The notes under the pieces: generated by a model | What the model was told of the DNA's origin: nothing | The model's database searches: none | The model's input: the letters and a program-made list of their open reading frames with translations, nothing else | Source: CAWFQB01 sp965277875 | Lineage (GTDB): Bacteria > Armatimonadota > Chthonomonadetes > Chthonomonadales > Chthonomonadaceae | Assembly: GCA_965277875.1 (NCBI GenBank) | Contig: CBDIDV010000002.1 | Span: 744,001 to 808,000 of the forward strand | Direction: 5' to 3' | Length of the DNA stretch: 64,000 nt | Part shown: positions 27,479 through 36,262 of the stretch, piece by piece | Position numbering within the stretch: position 1 is the stretch's first letter | Layout of the letters: every line of letters begins with the position of its first letter | Program-made: the position numbers and the translations under genes

Positions 27479-27518
27479 GACCTCTTAACTTTGCGGTATC
27501 GGTAAGGAGAGAACGCCC

Positions 27519-29552
27519 ATGTCTCGTCGGCATTATGTTCCGTCCCACAAGTTTTTGTCGCTTGCCGGCCTGGCGTTGTATGCAGGCGGCGGCCTGGCCG
27601 CTCGGCCTGCTCGCGCTATGCCCCAGACTCCGAAAGACAAGACCGTACAGGCGAAGTCTACGCTGAAAACCGGCAAGTCGGCGATCCTGGACAGCGTACT
27701 GCAGGACGCCATCAAAAACGCCCCGCCCGCCACGCAGTATCCGAACAGCAGCTATGCGCGTCTGCTCGACCTGGGCAATGTCACGGTCAAGCCGGACGGC
27801 ACGACGGTTTCCGAGTATCGCGTCACCTATAAGCTGTATAAGAACAACGCCATCTCGCAGCGGCTTGCCGAGGTTACGCTGCCCTATAATTCCAGCTATC
27901 AGGAACTGCGCGTACTCAACGCCAAAACCATCAAGAAAGACGGCACAGTGCTTTCGGTCAGCGCGACCGATATGCGTGACGGCGGCATCGCGGGCGACTA
28001 TCTAATGTACGACGACGCGCACGGCGTAAGTTTTTCCATGCCCGGCATTGAAGACGAGTGCGTTATTGATTACACGTTTCAAATGACCACGCATCCGCTG
28101 TTCCTGCCCGGCCAGTTCACGACGTACTGGGGCTTTAGCGGCTTTGAACCCGTGGGCATCAGCAGGCTGACCCTGAAACTGCCCGCCGACAAGCCCCTCA
28201 AGTTCAAGATGTACAACGACAAGTTTGAGCCTGTGATTACGGCGTCCGCAGACGGGCGCACCAAAACGTATGTCTGGGAAAAGAAGAACATGGCCCCGCT
28301 GGAGTACGAGCCGGGTATGCCCAAAGCGGATGATGTCAAGGTGTGGATGGAGGCTAGTTCGCTGAGCGGCTGGCAGGATGTGGCAACGTGGTTCTGGGGC
28401 TTGCAGCAACCGCAGGCGAGGCCGTCCGACACCATCCGCGCTACGGTCAAGTCGCTCGTTACCGATAAGATGACCGATGAGGACAAGACGCGCGCCATTT
28501 ACGACTGGGTCGCCAACAAAACGCGCTACGTGGGTTTGGAGTTCGGCATCTCGGCCTACAAGCCCCACGCGGCAAGCGAAGTGCATGACAAGCAGTACGG
28601 CGACTGCAAGGACAAGGCCAATCTGCTGATTACCATGCTGGATCTGGCGGGCATCAAGGCGCATCCTGTGCTATTACATGCGGGCGAGAGGCGCATGGTC
28701 GGTGACGGCCTGCCCACCCTGAACGCCTTCAATCACTGCATCGCGGTCGCGGACGTGAACCACAAGGAAGTCTGGCTGGATGCCACAGCGGAAACGTGCG
28801 CGTATGGCGACATTCCCGATGGCGACCGGGGCGTACAGGCGTTTGTAGTGCGCGGCGGCAAAGGACAGTTCGAGACTATCCCGCGCTACAACCCCGACGA
28901 TAACAGCCTGGAACTGAAAACCAAAATCAGTATGCTGGCCGACGGCAGCGCCCAAACGCAGTCGCAGGCCACGATGCGGGGCGAGTACGGGCAGAGCATC
29001 CGCTACTCGGTGCGGCTGGTCACGCCCGACAAGCGCAAGGACGTGATGCAGGGCATCGCGAACAAGCTGGGTCTGGCGGGCAGCGTCAAGGACTTCGCGC
29101 TCCCCGACGGGCAGGATAAGAACGGCCCCTTTGTCATGGACATGTCGCTCGCCTCGGCGCATTACGGCAAGGCGACCGGCAAGACCCTGCTTATCCTGCC
29201 GCTTGTCAGCAGCATCAGCAGCGTGCGCGAGAACCCCTACAAGTCGGAAAAGCGCGTCTGGCCCATCGAGGAAGAGGACTCGTCTGCGGTTCACAGCGAA
29301 ACCACGCTGACCCTGCCTGACGGCTACGACATTGACGACCTGCCCGGCAACGTGGATTTGACCTCGCCTATCGGCGAGTATCATCGCAAGATCGTCAGGA
29401 GTGCGGACGGCAAGACGCTGACTATCACGGATGCGCTTACGGGCCGGCCCGGCAAGGTCGAACCGGCAGACTACGCCAAAATACGCAGTTTCTACGACGA
29501 CATTGTAAAAGCCGCCGACGATCAGATCGTTCTACGCAAAACCAACCATTAG
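27519..29552 (+). CDS. Exported DUF3857 / transglutaminase-like protein
   Basis: A 677-residue exported protein: signal peptide to about residue 32 (ending ARAMP), a DUF3857 domain at about 85-270 (SEYRVTYKLYKNN, YNSSYQELRVLNAKTIKKDG, SFSMPGIEDECVIDYTF), and a transglutaminase fold at about 300-430. The papain-like triad is in place: Cys in YGDCKDKANLL, His in FNHCIAV and Asp in WLDATAE. The last 200 residues resemble the DUF3858 beta region. Family members often lie near surface-biogenesis genes; the substrate is unknown. AAGGAG stands ten bases before the ATG. Confidence 0.88.
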   Translation: MSRRHYVPSHKFLSLAGLALYAGGGLAARPARAMPQTPKDKTVQAKSTLKTGKSAILDSVLQDAIKNAPPATQYPNSSYARLLDLGNVTVKPDGTTVSEYRVTYKLYKNNAISQRLAEVTLPYNSSYQELRVLNAKTIKKDGTVLSVSATDMRDGGIAGDYLMYDDAHGVSFSMPGIEDECVIDYTFQMTTHPLFLPGQFTTYWGFSGFEPVGISRLTLKLPADKPLKFKMYNDKFEPVITASADGRTKTYVWEKKNMAPLEYEPGMPKADDVKVWMEASSLSGWQDVATWFWGLQQPQARPSDTIRATVKSLVTDKMTDEDKTRAIYDWVANKTRYVGLEFGISAYKPHAASEVHDKQYGDCKDKANLLITMLDLAGIKAHPVLLHAGERRMVGDGLPTLNAFNHCIAVADVNHKEVWLDATAETCAYGDIPDGDRGVQAFVVRGGKGQFETIPRYNPDDNSLELKTKISMLADGSAQTQSQATMRGEYGQSIRYSVRLVTPDKRKDVMQGIANKLGLAGSVKDFALPDGQDKNGPFVMDMSLASAHYGKATGKTLLILPLVSSISSVRENPYKSEKRVWPIEEEDSSAVHSETTLTLPDGYDIDDLPGNVDLTSPIGEYHRKIVRSADGKTLTITDALTGRPGKVEPADYAKIRSFYDDIVKAADDQIVLRKTNH

Positions 29553-29553
29553 C

Positions 29554-29738
29554 GGCAGAAAAATACGTTATCCGCAGATTACGCAGATTAACACAGATTA
29601 AAAAGCAATAATCAAGTAGATTAGTGAGTGCTTCAACTCCCGCTTTATGGGTGGATTACAAGCAATCAAAAATCTCTTTCCTGTTGTTCACTAATCGGTA
29701 TTAATCTGCGTAATCTGCGGATAACGTATTTTTCTGCC
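29554..29738. repeat. Fold-back element C with perfect 38-bp arms
   Basis: Bases 29554-29591 (beginning GGCAGAAAAATACGTTATCC and containing CGCAGATTACGCAGATTAA) are exactly inverted at 29701-29738. The loop is about 109 bp and AT-rich. Perfect identity of the arms suggests either recent insertion or strong selection for pairing. It ends about 70 bases before prfA. Confidence 0.9.
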
Positions 29739-29808
29739 TGTTTTACTGCATAATCTTAGTTAATGTTGATTGTCAAATCTTCGAGCAGAAGATTTTGGAG
29801 GAAGTGAA

Positions 29809-30897
29809 GTGTCACTCGCACAGGCAAAACCGAAATTGGATGAGATAGAACGCCGTTACGATACCTTGATCGCGCAGATGAACGATCCCGATTTCAGCAC
29901 CGATTACCAGAACTACATGCAGGCGGCAAAAGGTAAGGGGGAAATCGAAAGCGTGGCCTCGGCGTACAAGGAGTACAAGAGTACGCTCGAGGATATACCC
30001 GTTGCCGAGGAGATGCTGGGCATGGCGGACGGCGAGGAGCGGGAGTATTATCTGGCGGAACTGGAAAACGCCAAAACCAAAGCGGTCGAGTTGGAAGAGC
30101 ATATCCGTATGCTGCTGATGCCCAAAGACCCCAATGACGAACGCAACGTGATCGTGGAAATCCGGGCGGCGGCGGGCGGCGAAGAGGCCAAACTGTTCGC
30201 GTTTGAACTGTACCGCATGTTTATCCGCTACGCGGAGCGGCGCAAGTGGAAGACCGACATCATCAGTATGCAGGAGACCGGCATCGGCGGGTTGCAGGAG
30301 ACCACGTTCGAGATCGAGGGCAAGGGCGCATACAGCCAGCTCAAATTCGAGGGCGGCGTTCATCGCGTACAGCGCGTGCCGACGACAGAATCGAGCGGGC
30401 GTATTCAGACAAGTACGGTCACAGTCGCGGTTCTGCCTGAAGCGGACGAGGTGGAAGTGGAACTCAACGAAAACGACATTGACGAGGAAATCTACCATTC
30501 AGCGGGCGCGGGCGGTCAGAACGTGCAGAAGGTCGCCACGGCGATCCGCCTGAAACACAGGCCGACCGGCCTTGTCGTGACGTGCCAGGATGAGCGCAGC
30601 CAACTGCAAAATAAGATCAAGGCGCGGGCCGTGCTGCGTACCCGACTGTACGAGATGGAACTGCAAAAGGCGTCCGATACGCAATCCGGGGCGCGGCGGT
30701 CGCAAGTCGGGTCGGGCGAGCGCGCGGAAAAAATTCGCACGTATAACTTTCCCGATGGCCGCGTCACGGATCACCGCATCGGCATGACGATCCACAACGT
30801 CGCGAGCGTCCTGGACGGCGACATTCAGGCGTTCATTGACGGCCTTATCACTGCGGATCAGGCCGAAAAGATGCGCGTCAGCAGCGAGGCCGCGTAA
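29809..30897 (+). CDS. prfA: Peptide chain release factor 1
   Basis: RF1 reads UAA and UAG and triggers release of the finished protein. The 362 residues have the codon-recognition motif as PTT (PxT family) in VQRVPTTESSGRIQTS and the catalytic loop GAGGQNVQKVATAIR. The Gln of GGQ is present and is the target of PrmC, encoded two genes on. The residue after GGQ is Asn rather than the common His. The start is the GTG at 29809, with GGAGG seven bases upstream; an upstream in-frame ATG-like start at 29770 would add 13 residues. Confidence 0.95.
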   Translation: MSLAQAKPKLDEIERRYDTLIAQMNDPDFSTDYQNYMQAAKGKGEIESVASAYKEYKSTLEDIPVAEEMLGMADGEEREYYLAELENAKTKAVELEEHIRMLLMPKDPNDERNVIVEIRAAAGGEEAKLFAFELYRMFIRYAERRKWKTDIISMQETGIGGLQETTFEIEGKGAYSQLKFEGGVHRVQRVPTTESSGRIQTSTVTVAVLPEADEVEVELNENDIDEEIYHSAGAGGQNVQKVATAIRLKHRPTGLVVTCQDERSQLQNKIKARAVLRTRLYEMELQKASDTQSGARRSQVGSGERAEKIRTYNFPDGRVTDHRIGMTIHNVASVLDGDIQAFIDGLITADQAEKMRVSSEAA

Positions 30898-30964
30898 GGA
30901 GTCGTCAGCCGCAAATGAGCGCAAATGAACGCAAATCAATGCAAAGAAACATGGGGAGGCGCGA

Positions 30965-31999
30965 ATGCTGCGACAGGAAACGATTGAGCGCTGCGAGGCG
31001 GCAGTATGGCAGTATGAGGCGCAAATCTCACTGCTGCAAAATAGTGAGTTCTGCACAGGCTACTCGCGCACCGTGCAGGCGGAACAAACACGACAGCGAT
31101 TGGAACCCGTTGTCGCCGCCTACCGTGAATACCGGCGGCTTGCGTCGGACGTGGCCGAGGGCGCGGAGATGCTACGCGGCTGCTCGGAACAGGAGCGGCC
31201 TGCCGCGCAGGATTTTTATGCCTGACTACAGCACGAGACAACTGAATGTGAAAAGCGGTTGTGCTTTCAGTTGCATAAGGATGTTCACGACGAACGCGGC
31301 GCGATTATAGAACTCAGCGCCGACTGTGATAGCGAGGCCGCAAAAGAGTTTGTTTACCATTTGCTGCAAATGCTGTGCGGCTATTGTGACAAACAAGGCT
31401 GGAAGCATACGATCCTACAGAGAAGCGTTGGCTGGCAGGACTTGGACAGCGCAACTCTGGAGGTTGTCGGGCAGGGTGTGTACGGTGAGTTGAAGCGCGA
31501 GGCAGGCGTTCATCGCGCCGTGTGGAGTTCGAGGTTTCATCCTGCGAGAAAGCCCGCTGTCGTGTCGGCCCGTATCGTTGTCATGCCCGTTGTATCCACT
31601 GAGGAGATGCTTCTGTACGAAGAGGATGTAGAGGCGGAAACGTACTACTCCTGTTCGTCCGCACGTATAATCCGCAGGCAGCATGACGCCATTCGCCTGT
31701 GGCATTTGCCGACCCGCGTGGTTGTCGCGCTTACGTTCCTGCCTGAAATCAGAGACATGGCCCGCCTGCACGCCAAAGCGGACATGCTGCTGCGAACCAA
31801 GATACAACATCAAGGTTCGCCCGTCGCATCATCTCGTGTTCGATATTATGACCAGGCGAGCGGCAAAGTAACCGATCCAGTTACGCGTCTTGTCGGTGCG
31901 TTGAGTGAAGTGCTGGAAGGAAACATTCAGCCATTTTTAGAAGCGCGAGTTGTCGCCGAACAGTCCGCTGCCCTGCGCGCCTGCATTGAAGCCGCATAA
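30965..31999 (+). pseudogene. Decayed RF1 paralogue split by one in-frame TGA
   Basis: From the ATG at 30965 (GGAGG just upstream) one frame runs to 31999 with a single TGA at 31223-31225. Both sides align with RF1: RLEPVVAAYREYR and AEMLRGCSEQER before it, DERGAIIELSADCDSEAAKE, LKREAGVHRAV, IRLWHLPTRVVV and KVTDPVTRLVGA...LEGNIQPFLEA after it. The PxT recognition motif is replaced by unrelated residues and the GGQ loop by CSSARIIRRQH, so it cannot work as a release factor. No frameshift occurs in more than 1 kb. The 3' part alone could start at a TTG (31259), without a ribosome site. It may be a pseudogene, two split genes, or a read-through product. Confidence 0.75.
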
Positions 32000-32008
32000 G
32001 CTACTAAA

Positions 32009-32128
32009 GCCGCCAATGAATGCAAATCAACGCGAACACAATGCTGAAGATGCGAGTGACACGCTACAGGAGGCTCAGGAACGGCTGCCTGCGGATGCCA
32101 TTCGCGTTGATTTGCGTTCATTGGCGGC
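32009..32128. repeat. Fold-back element D with 28-bp arms
   Basis: GCCGCCAATGAATGCAAATC plus AACGCGAA at 32009-32036 is inverted at 32101-32128 with one mismatch. A related CGCAAATGAACGCAAATCAA run stands at 30911-30940 before the RF1 paralogue. The element lies directly upstream of prmC and keeps that reading frame open, so older start choices for prmC would place it inside the protein. Confidence 0.75.
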
Positions 32129-32132
32129 TGAT

Positions 32133-33026
32133 ATGGATTGGACGGCATGGGCGGCGGCGGAGTTGAAGGCGGCGGGAATAGAAGAGGCGCGGTTCGAGGC
32201 GCAGCTTCTGCTCGCGCTTGTTCTGGGTGTGTCGCGCAGTTCGGTCGTGGCGCATACGTATGCGCCGCTGGATGCGCGGCAGCAAAATCGGTTTGCCGAC
32301 CTGGTTTCGCGGCGGGCGCGGCGTGTGCCGTTTGCATATCTGCGCGGCACACAGGAATTTTACGGGCGCGAGTTCGCGGTCACGCCCGCCGTCCTCGTGC
32401 CGCGCCCTGAAACCGAGTTGGCGGTGGAAACAGTTCTGGACAAGATAGCTGTATTAGCGGTGCGCGATCTGCCAGAGCAGGACAAGATAACGCTTGCCGA
32501 TGTGGGGACGGGCAGCGGATGTATCGCGGTCTCTGTGGCGGCAGAGCGGGCGAAGGTGTGGGGCGTGGCGTTCGACATTTCGCCGGACGCGCTGGCGGTG
32601 GCACAGCTTAACGCGCACAAGAACGGCGTGGCCGAACGTGTGCGCTTTGTGCGGGGCGATCTGCTGACCGGGGCAATGGCCGGCGCGTTTGATGTTGTGG
32701 TCTCCAATCCGCCATACATACCGACCCAGGTAATCAACGGACTGGAGGCCGAGGTACGCGATTTTGAGCCGCGCCTGGCCCTGGACGGCGGCAGGGATGG
32801 CCTGGACATGTACCGCCGTCTGGCCGTACAATCTGAACGTGTCCTGAAACCGGGCGGCTGGCTGGTTGTGGAGGTGGGCCAGGAGCAGGCGGGCGACGTG
32901 TCCGGGCTTATGGGGCAGGCAGGCTTTCTAGACACCCAGGCGTTCCGCGACCTGGCGGGCATCGAGCGCGTCGTATGCGGTCAAAAGCAGACCGATAGCA
33001 GTCAGACCAAAGGGAGTGCCGGGTGA
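32133..33026 (+). CDS. prmC: Release factor glutamine methyltransferase
   Basis: PrmC methylates the Gln of the GGQ loop in RF1 and RF2. The 297-residue product has the N-terminal helical domain (WAAAELKAAGIEEARFEAQL), the PRPETE motif, the cofactor loop DVGTGSGCIAVSVA and the catalytic NPPYIPT. I place the start at the ATG at 32133, where family likeness begins, although its ribosome site is weak. The frame is open back to 31950, but the extra part is made of fold-back element D. The stop overlaps the next start (GTGA). Its place after prfA is the usual arrangement. Confidence 0.93.
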   Translation: MDWTAWAAAELKAAGIEEARFEAQLLLALVLGVSRSSVVAHTYAPLDARQQNRFADLVSRRARRVPFAYLRGTQEFYGREFAVTPAVLVPRPETELAVETVLDKIAVLAVRDLPEQDKITLADVGTGSGCIAVSVAAERAKVWGVAFDISPDALAVAQLNAHKNGVAERVRFVRGDLLTGAMAGAFDVVVSNPPYIPTQVINGLEAEVRDFEPRLALDGGRDGLDMYRRLAVQSERVLKPGGWLVVEVGQEQAGDVSGLMGQAGFLDTQAFRDLAGIERVVCGQKQTDSSQTKGSAG

Positions 33027-33922
33027 CACAAACACCGCTGCAATTTACAAATCAGGCCGTGAGCGGGGACAGCAACGCGCAGGATAAGGGGGCGAACGCT
33101 GCGGAAGGCATGATCGTCTGCCAGCATCTGACCAAAGAGTTCGGCGATCTGGTAGCCGTCCACGACATCAACCTGAACGTGAGCGCGGGCGAGTTGTTCG
33201 GTTTTCTTGGCCCCAATGGAGCGGGCAAGACCACGACCATCAAAATGCTGATCGGCCTGCTCAAGCCGACTTCGGGCGTGTGCCGCATCGGCGGGTACGA
33301 TGTCAGCGCGCAACCCCTCGATGCGCGGCGCGTACTGGGCTACATTCCCGACAATCCGTTCTTGTACGACAAACTGACCGGGCGCGAGTTTCTGCACTTC
33401 ATGGCCGATTTGTACGGCATTACGCCGCAAAACCGTAACGCCCGCATTGATGACCTGCTGCAATTATTGGATTTGGGCGACAAGGGTAGTGACCTGATCG
33501 GCGGGTACTCGCGGGGAATGCGTCAGAAGATCGCCCTTGCAGGGGCCTTGATCCACGCTCCCCGCGTGATCTTCCTGGACGAGCCGACCGTAGGTCTGGA
33601 CCCGCGCGGCGCGCGCACGATGCGCGACATCCTGCGCGAAATGTGTAGTCGGGGAACAACGGTCTTCATCTCCACGCATATACTGGAGATCGCGGAACGC
33701 CTGTGCGACCGCGTTGCCATCGTCAACAAGGGCCGCATGATCGCGCTTGGCACGATGGACGACCTGCGGCGGCTGACGAGGGGGCAGGGAACAGAAGAGG
33801 AGAAGAGGCTTAGAGGCTTAGAGGAGAACGAAAATGCGGGCGAGGCGCTGGGGCTGGAAGAGATATTTTTGCGGCTGACGGGCGGGACGGAACATGCCGA
33901 TCCCGCGCAGTATCTGAGATAG
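33023..33922 (+). CDS. ABC transporter ATP-binding protein
   Basis: A 299-residue ATPase with Walker A GPNGAGKTTT, signature SRGMRQKIALA, Walker B VIFLDEPTVGLD and switch STHILEIAE. The first 28 residues are an extra hydrophilic head. The sequence is closest in style to CcmA/NatA-type export ATPases, which pair with a separate ABC-2 permease, but none is encoded nearby. It starts at a GTG that overlaps the prmC stop by four bases, so it is translationally coupled. The C-terminal 40 residues have a charged Glu-rich stretch. Confidence 0.92.
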   Translation: MTQTPLQFTNQAVSGDSNAQDKGANAAEGMIVCQHLTKEFGDLVAVHDINLNVSAGELFGFLGPNGAGKTTTIKMLIGLLKPTSGVCRIGGYDVSAQPLDARRVLGYIPDNPFLYDKLTGREFLHFMADLYGITPQNRNARIDDLLQLLDLGDKGSDLIGGYSRGMRQKIALAGALIHAPRVIFLDEPTVGLDPRGARTMRDILREMCSRGTTVFISTHILEIAERLCDRVAIVNKGRMIALGTMDDLRRLTRGQGTEEEKRLRGLEENENAGEALGLEEIFLRLTGGTEHADPAQYLR

Positions 33923-33932
33923 CGAGGCAAGT

Positions 33933-34547
33933 ATGTCCTCCACGAACGCGCTTGCGTATCTTGGGTTGCTGCTGCTGCAAAACGGTTTTCTGGCGGGACT
34001 GGCGCTTGTGGCATGGCGGCGGCAAGGCATTACACCGCAGAGTGCGGGCCTGGGGCGTCCAAGCGGGCGGCAAATCGCGCTGGGCGCAGGCTTGGGCCTG
34101 ATGGCGGCGTTGGGTTCGTACTGGCTTGGGGACGTGGAACTATGGGTGTGCCGCCTGCTGCTAAGTCCTGACGCTCTGCGCCGCCTCCAATCCCTGACCG
34201 ACAGCGCGGGCGCGGAACATACATTTGCACGACTGCCCGCATACTGTGTGCCGTTCTTCATTCTCCTCGGCACGACTATTGCGCCGTTGTGCGAGGAGCT
34301 ATGTTTTCGGGGCTGGATTTACACTGCGTTCAAGAAGCGGCTTGGCGTACCTGCCGGCATCGTGGCAAGCGCACTGCTGTTCGCTGCGCTGCACCTTAGC
34401 CTCCTGCATGTGCTGCCCCTTTTTGCGCTCGGCGTCGCGTTTGCGTTCGCCTACGAGCGTACCGGCTCGCTGTGGGTCGCCGTCCTCATGCACGCCGTTA
34501 ATAACGGCGTCGCTTTTGTCCTGCTCACCCGGACGCTTCTTCACTGA
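33933..34547 (+). CDS. CPBP family intramembrane glutamic endopeptidase
   Basis: A 204-residue polytopic membrane protein starting ten bases after the ABC ATPase. It has all three motifs of the CAAX/Rce1-bacteriocin-processing family: CEELCFRGW (EExxxR), FAALH (FxxxH) and HAVNN (HxxxN). About five hydrophobic segments are seen. With the ATPase upstream it may form part of an export or peptide-maturation unit, but no substrate peptide gene is evident. Confidence 0.88.
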   Translation: MSSTNALAYLGLLLLQNGFLAGLALVAWRRQGITPQSAGLGRPSGRQIALGAGLGLMAALGSYWLGDVELWVCRLLLSPDALRRLQSLTDSAGAEHTFARLPAYCVPFFILLGTTIAPLCEELCFRGWIYTAFKKRLGVPAGIVASALLFAALHLSLLHVLPLFALGVAFAFAYERTGSLWVAVLMHAVNNGVAFVLLTRTLLH

Positions 34548-34670
34548 AAGTAGTGTCTGGTATGCGAGTGTGCCGCCCGCAAATAGATCTTGTACACACG
34601 CTTATCAGGCTGAACATTTTTGCGCCTGTTGTGTCTTTTTGCGGCTATCATCACGGTCAGGAGAATGCAG

Positions 34671-35669
34671 ATGGCTGATTTGCCGCCCGCCCCGACACAC
34701 AACCGCCTGTGGGATTTGCTTGGCACATTGTTGAGCATAATGATTGTCTTTGTGCTGCTCGGATGGCAGTATTTCGCGGCTAAAAGCCCTACTCTGCCTC
34801 CCGAAATCGGACACGCGGACACTGCTCTTGCGGCCCGCAACGAAAAGAAGGCGCGGCGGGAATTTGACAGCTTGATCGCGCAGGCCCCCGATACGCCGTT
34901 TGTTTATAGCCTGGTCGTCAGTGAGTGCCTGGGGCGAGATCGGCCTGGCCTGGGAGCAGTCTACGCGTATCGCGCCATTGACGCCTGCAGGTACGCGCCC
35001 AACGCAGAGCGGGCGGAACTGTACCTGGCGCTATCGGAATTGTACCTGCGGCAGCAGCCAATGGGCCAAAAACTGGCGGAGGAGTACAGCCGCCGCGCCG
35101 TGGAACTCGACCCCGAAAACCCAATGGCGCTCAACGGCTATGGCTACGCCCTGCTGGAAAACACGCGCTCGCAGCAGGAGGTAAACGTCGCGCTGGGCTA
35201 CATCCAGAAGGCGCTGCTATCCCTGCGCGCGCAAACCTCCCCGAACGCGGGCATCCTGGCCTCGGTTGAGGCCAGCTATGGCTGGGGATTGTACCGGCGG
35301 GGGCAATACGATGCCAAAGATATTGCCAAAGATAGCGCCAATGATTATGCCCTGGCGGTAAACGAACTGAGGCAGGCGCTAAGCGACCTGCCCGAAGGTG
35401 TGTCAGGCCAGGACATAAAGGTGTTCTACTATCACCTGGGCGCGGCCTGTCGCGCAGCGGGGCGCATAGAGGAAGCCCGCCACGCCCTTCAGATAGCCCT
35501 GTTCTATGATCCGAAATATACGGATGCCCTGAAAGAAATGCAGTCGCTGCCGCCCGTTGTTCCCGCCCCCATCCCCGCCTCGCCCGTGTCCTCAAAAGTG
35601 CAGCCTCCCGCTATCAACGGCAAGCCCGCGTTTCAGCCGCTTGATAAACCATCCTCTGCGCGTAAATAG
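34671..35669 (+). CDS. Membrane-anchored TPR protein
   Basis: A 332-residue protein with one N-terminal membrane segment (about residues 13-36, LLGTLLSIMIVFVLLGWQYF) and a soluble part made of tetratricopeptide-type repeats (about 50-285; for example KLAEEYSRRAVELDPENPMA and YYHLGAACRAAGRIEEARHA). The tail of about 45 residues is Pro/Ser-rich. The ATG at 34671 is seven bases after AGGAG; the ATG at 34665 is too close to it. The role is unknown. Confidence 0.75.
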   Translation: MADLPPAPTHNRLWDLLGTLLSIMIVFVLLGWQYFAAKSPTLPPEIGHADTALAARNEKKARREFDSLIAQAPDTPFVYSLVVSECLGRDRPGLGAVYAYRAIDACRYAPNAERAELYLALSELYLRQQPMGQKLAEEYSRRAVELDPENPMALNGYGYALLENTRSQQEVNVALGYIQKALLSLRAQTSPNAGILASVEASYGWGLYRRGQYDAKDIAKDSANDYALAVNELRQALSDLPEGVSGQDIKVFYYHLGAACRAAGRIEEARHALQIALFYDPKYTDALKEMQSLPPVVPAPIPASPVSSKVQPPAINGKPAFQPLDKPSSARK

Positions 35670-35797
35670 CGATATTCAAATTATAATTCGATAACGCACC
35701 TGAGAATTCAAAATATTGAAACCAAATTCAATAAAATCGAAGTATTCACTGTTGTGCGCTAAAGTTTATTTTTGATCGAGTGAGCGTAGCAGAGATC
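35670..35797 (+). promoter_or_regulatory. AT-rich leader with repeated ATTCAA words
   Basis: This gap is far richer in A and T than its surroundings and holds several ATTCAA / TTGAA-type words (near 35676, 35706, 35718 and 35727) in both orientations. It precedes the DUF2089-DUF4097-SHOCT operon and is the likely promoter and operator zone, but no clear -35/-10 pair stands out. Confidence 0.4.
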
Positions 35798-36223
35798 ATG
35801 ACAAAGATTTTAACGCGCTGTCCTGTGTGCGAAGCGGCCCTGCACGTTTCGGAACTGTCCTGCGCCCGGTGCAAAACGCGTGTTCAGAGTCAATTCGAGA
35901 CGTGCCGCTTTTGCCGCCTTGCGCCCGAACACCTGGCTCTTGTGGAATTGTTTCTGCGTAACGAGGGCAACCTGAGCCGGGTCGGCGCGCACCTGAGCCT
36001 GTCGTATCCCACTGTGAGGAACAAAATGGGCGCGGCGCTGGCGGCTCTTGGGTTTGACGACACAGAAGCCGAGCAGGCGGAACAAGCCGCTTCCGGCACA
36101 GTCTCGAATGCTGTACGCCCGTCACACGAACATCTGGAACGCCGCCGCCTGATATTGGAACAACTGGAAGAGGGCAGTCTCGACGCCGAAGAAGCCGCGC
36201 TCGCCCTGCGCGAAATGAATTAA
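35798..36223 (+). CDS. DUF2089 family zinc-ribbon/HTH regulator
   Basis: The 141-residue protein begins with CPVCEAALHVSELSCARCKT, a four-cysteine zinc ribbon, followed by FCRLAPEHLALVELFLRNEG and the helix-turn-helix-like NLSRVGAHLSLSYPTVRNKM, the signature of DUF2089. The last 35 residues (RRLILEQLEEGSLDAEEAAL) are a SHOCT-like helix pair that also occurs at the head of the next protein. It is probably the DNA-binding regulator of this operon. The frame is open from a GTG at 35780, but I prefer the ATG at 35798; ribosome sites are weak for both. Confidence 0.85.
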   Translation: MTKILTRCPVCEAALHVSELSCARCKTRVQSQFETCRFCRLAPEHLALVELFLRNEGNLSRVGAHLSLSYPTVRNKMGAALAALGFDDTEAEQAEQAASGTVSNAVRPSHEHLERRRLILEQLEEGSLDAEEAALALREMN

Positions 36224-36262
36224 TGCACTTGTTGAAACGCACTTTTGAAAGGAATGCTACTC

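Noticed and set aside
29554..29738. Insertion sequence
   Set aside because: Long terminal inverted repeats but no transposase frame in the 109-bp loop.
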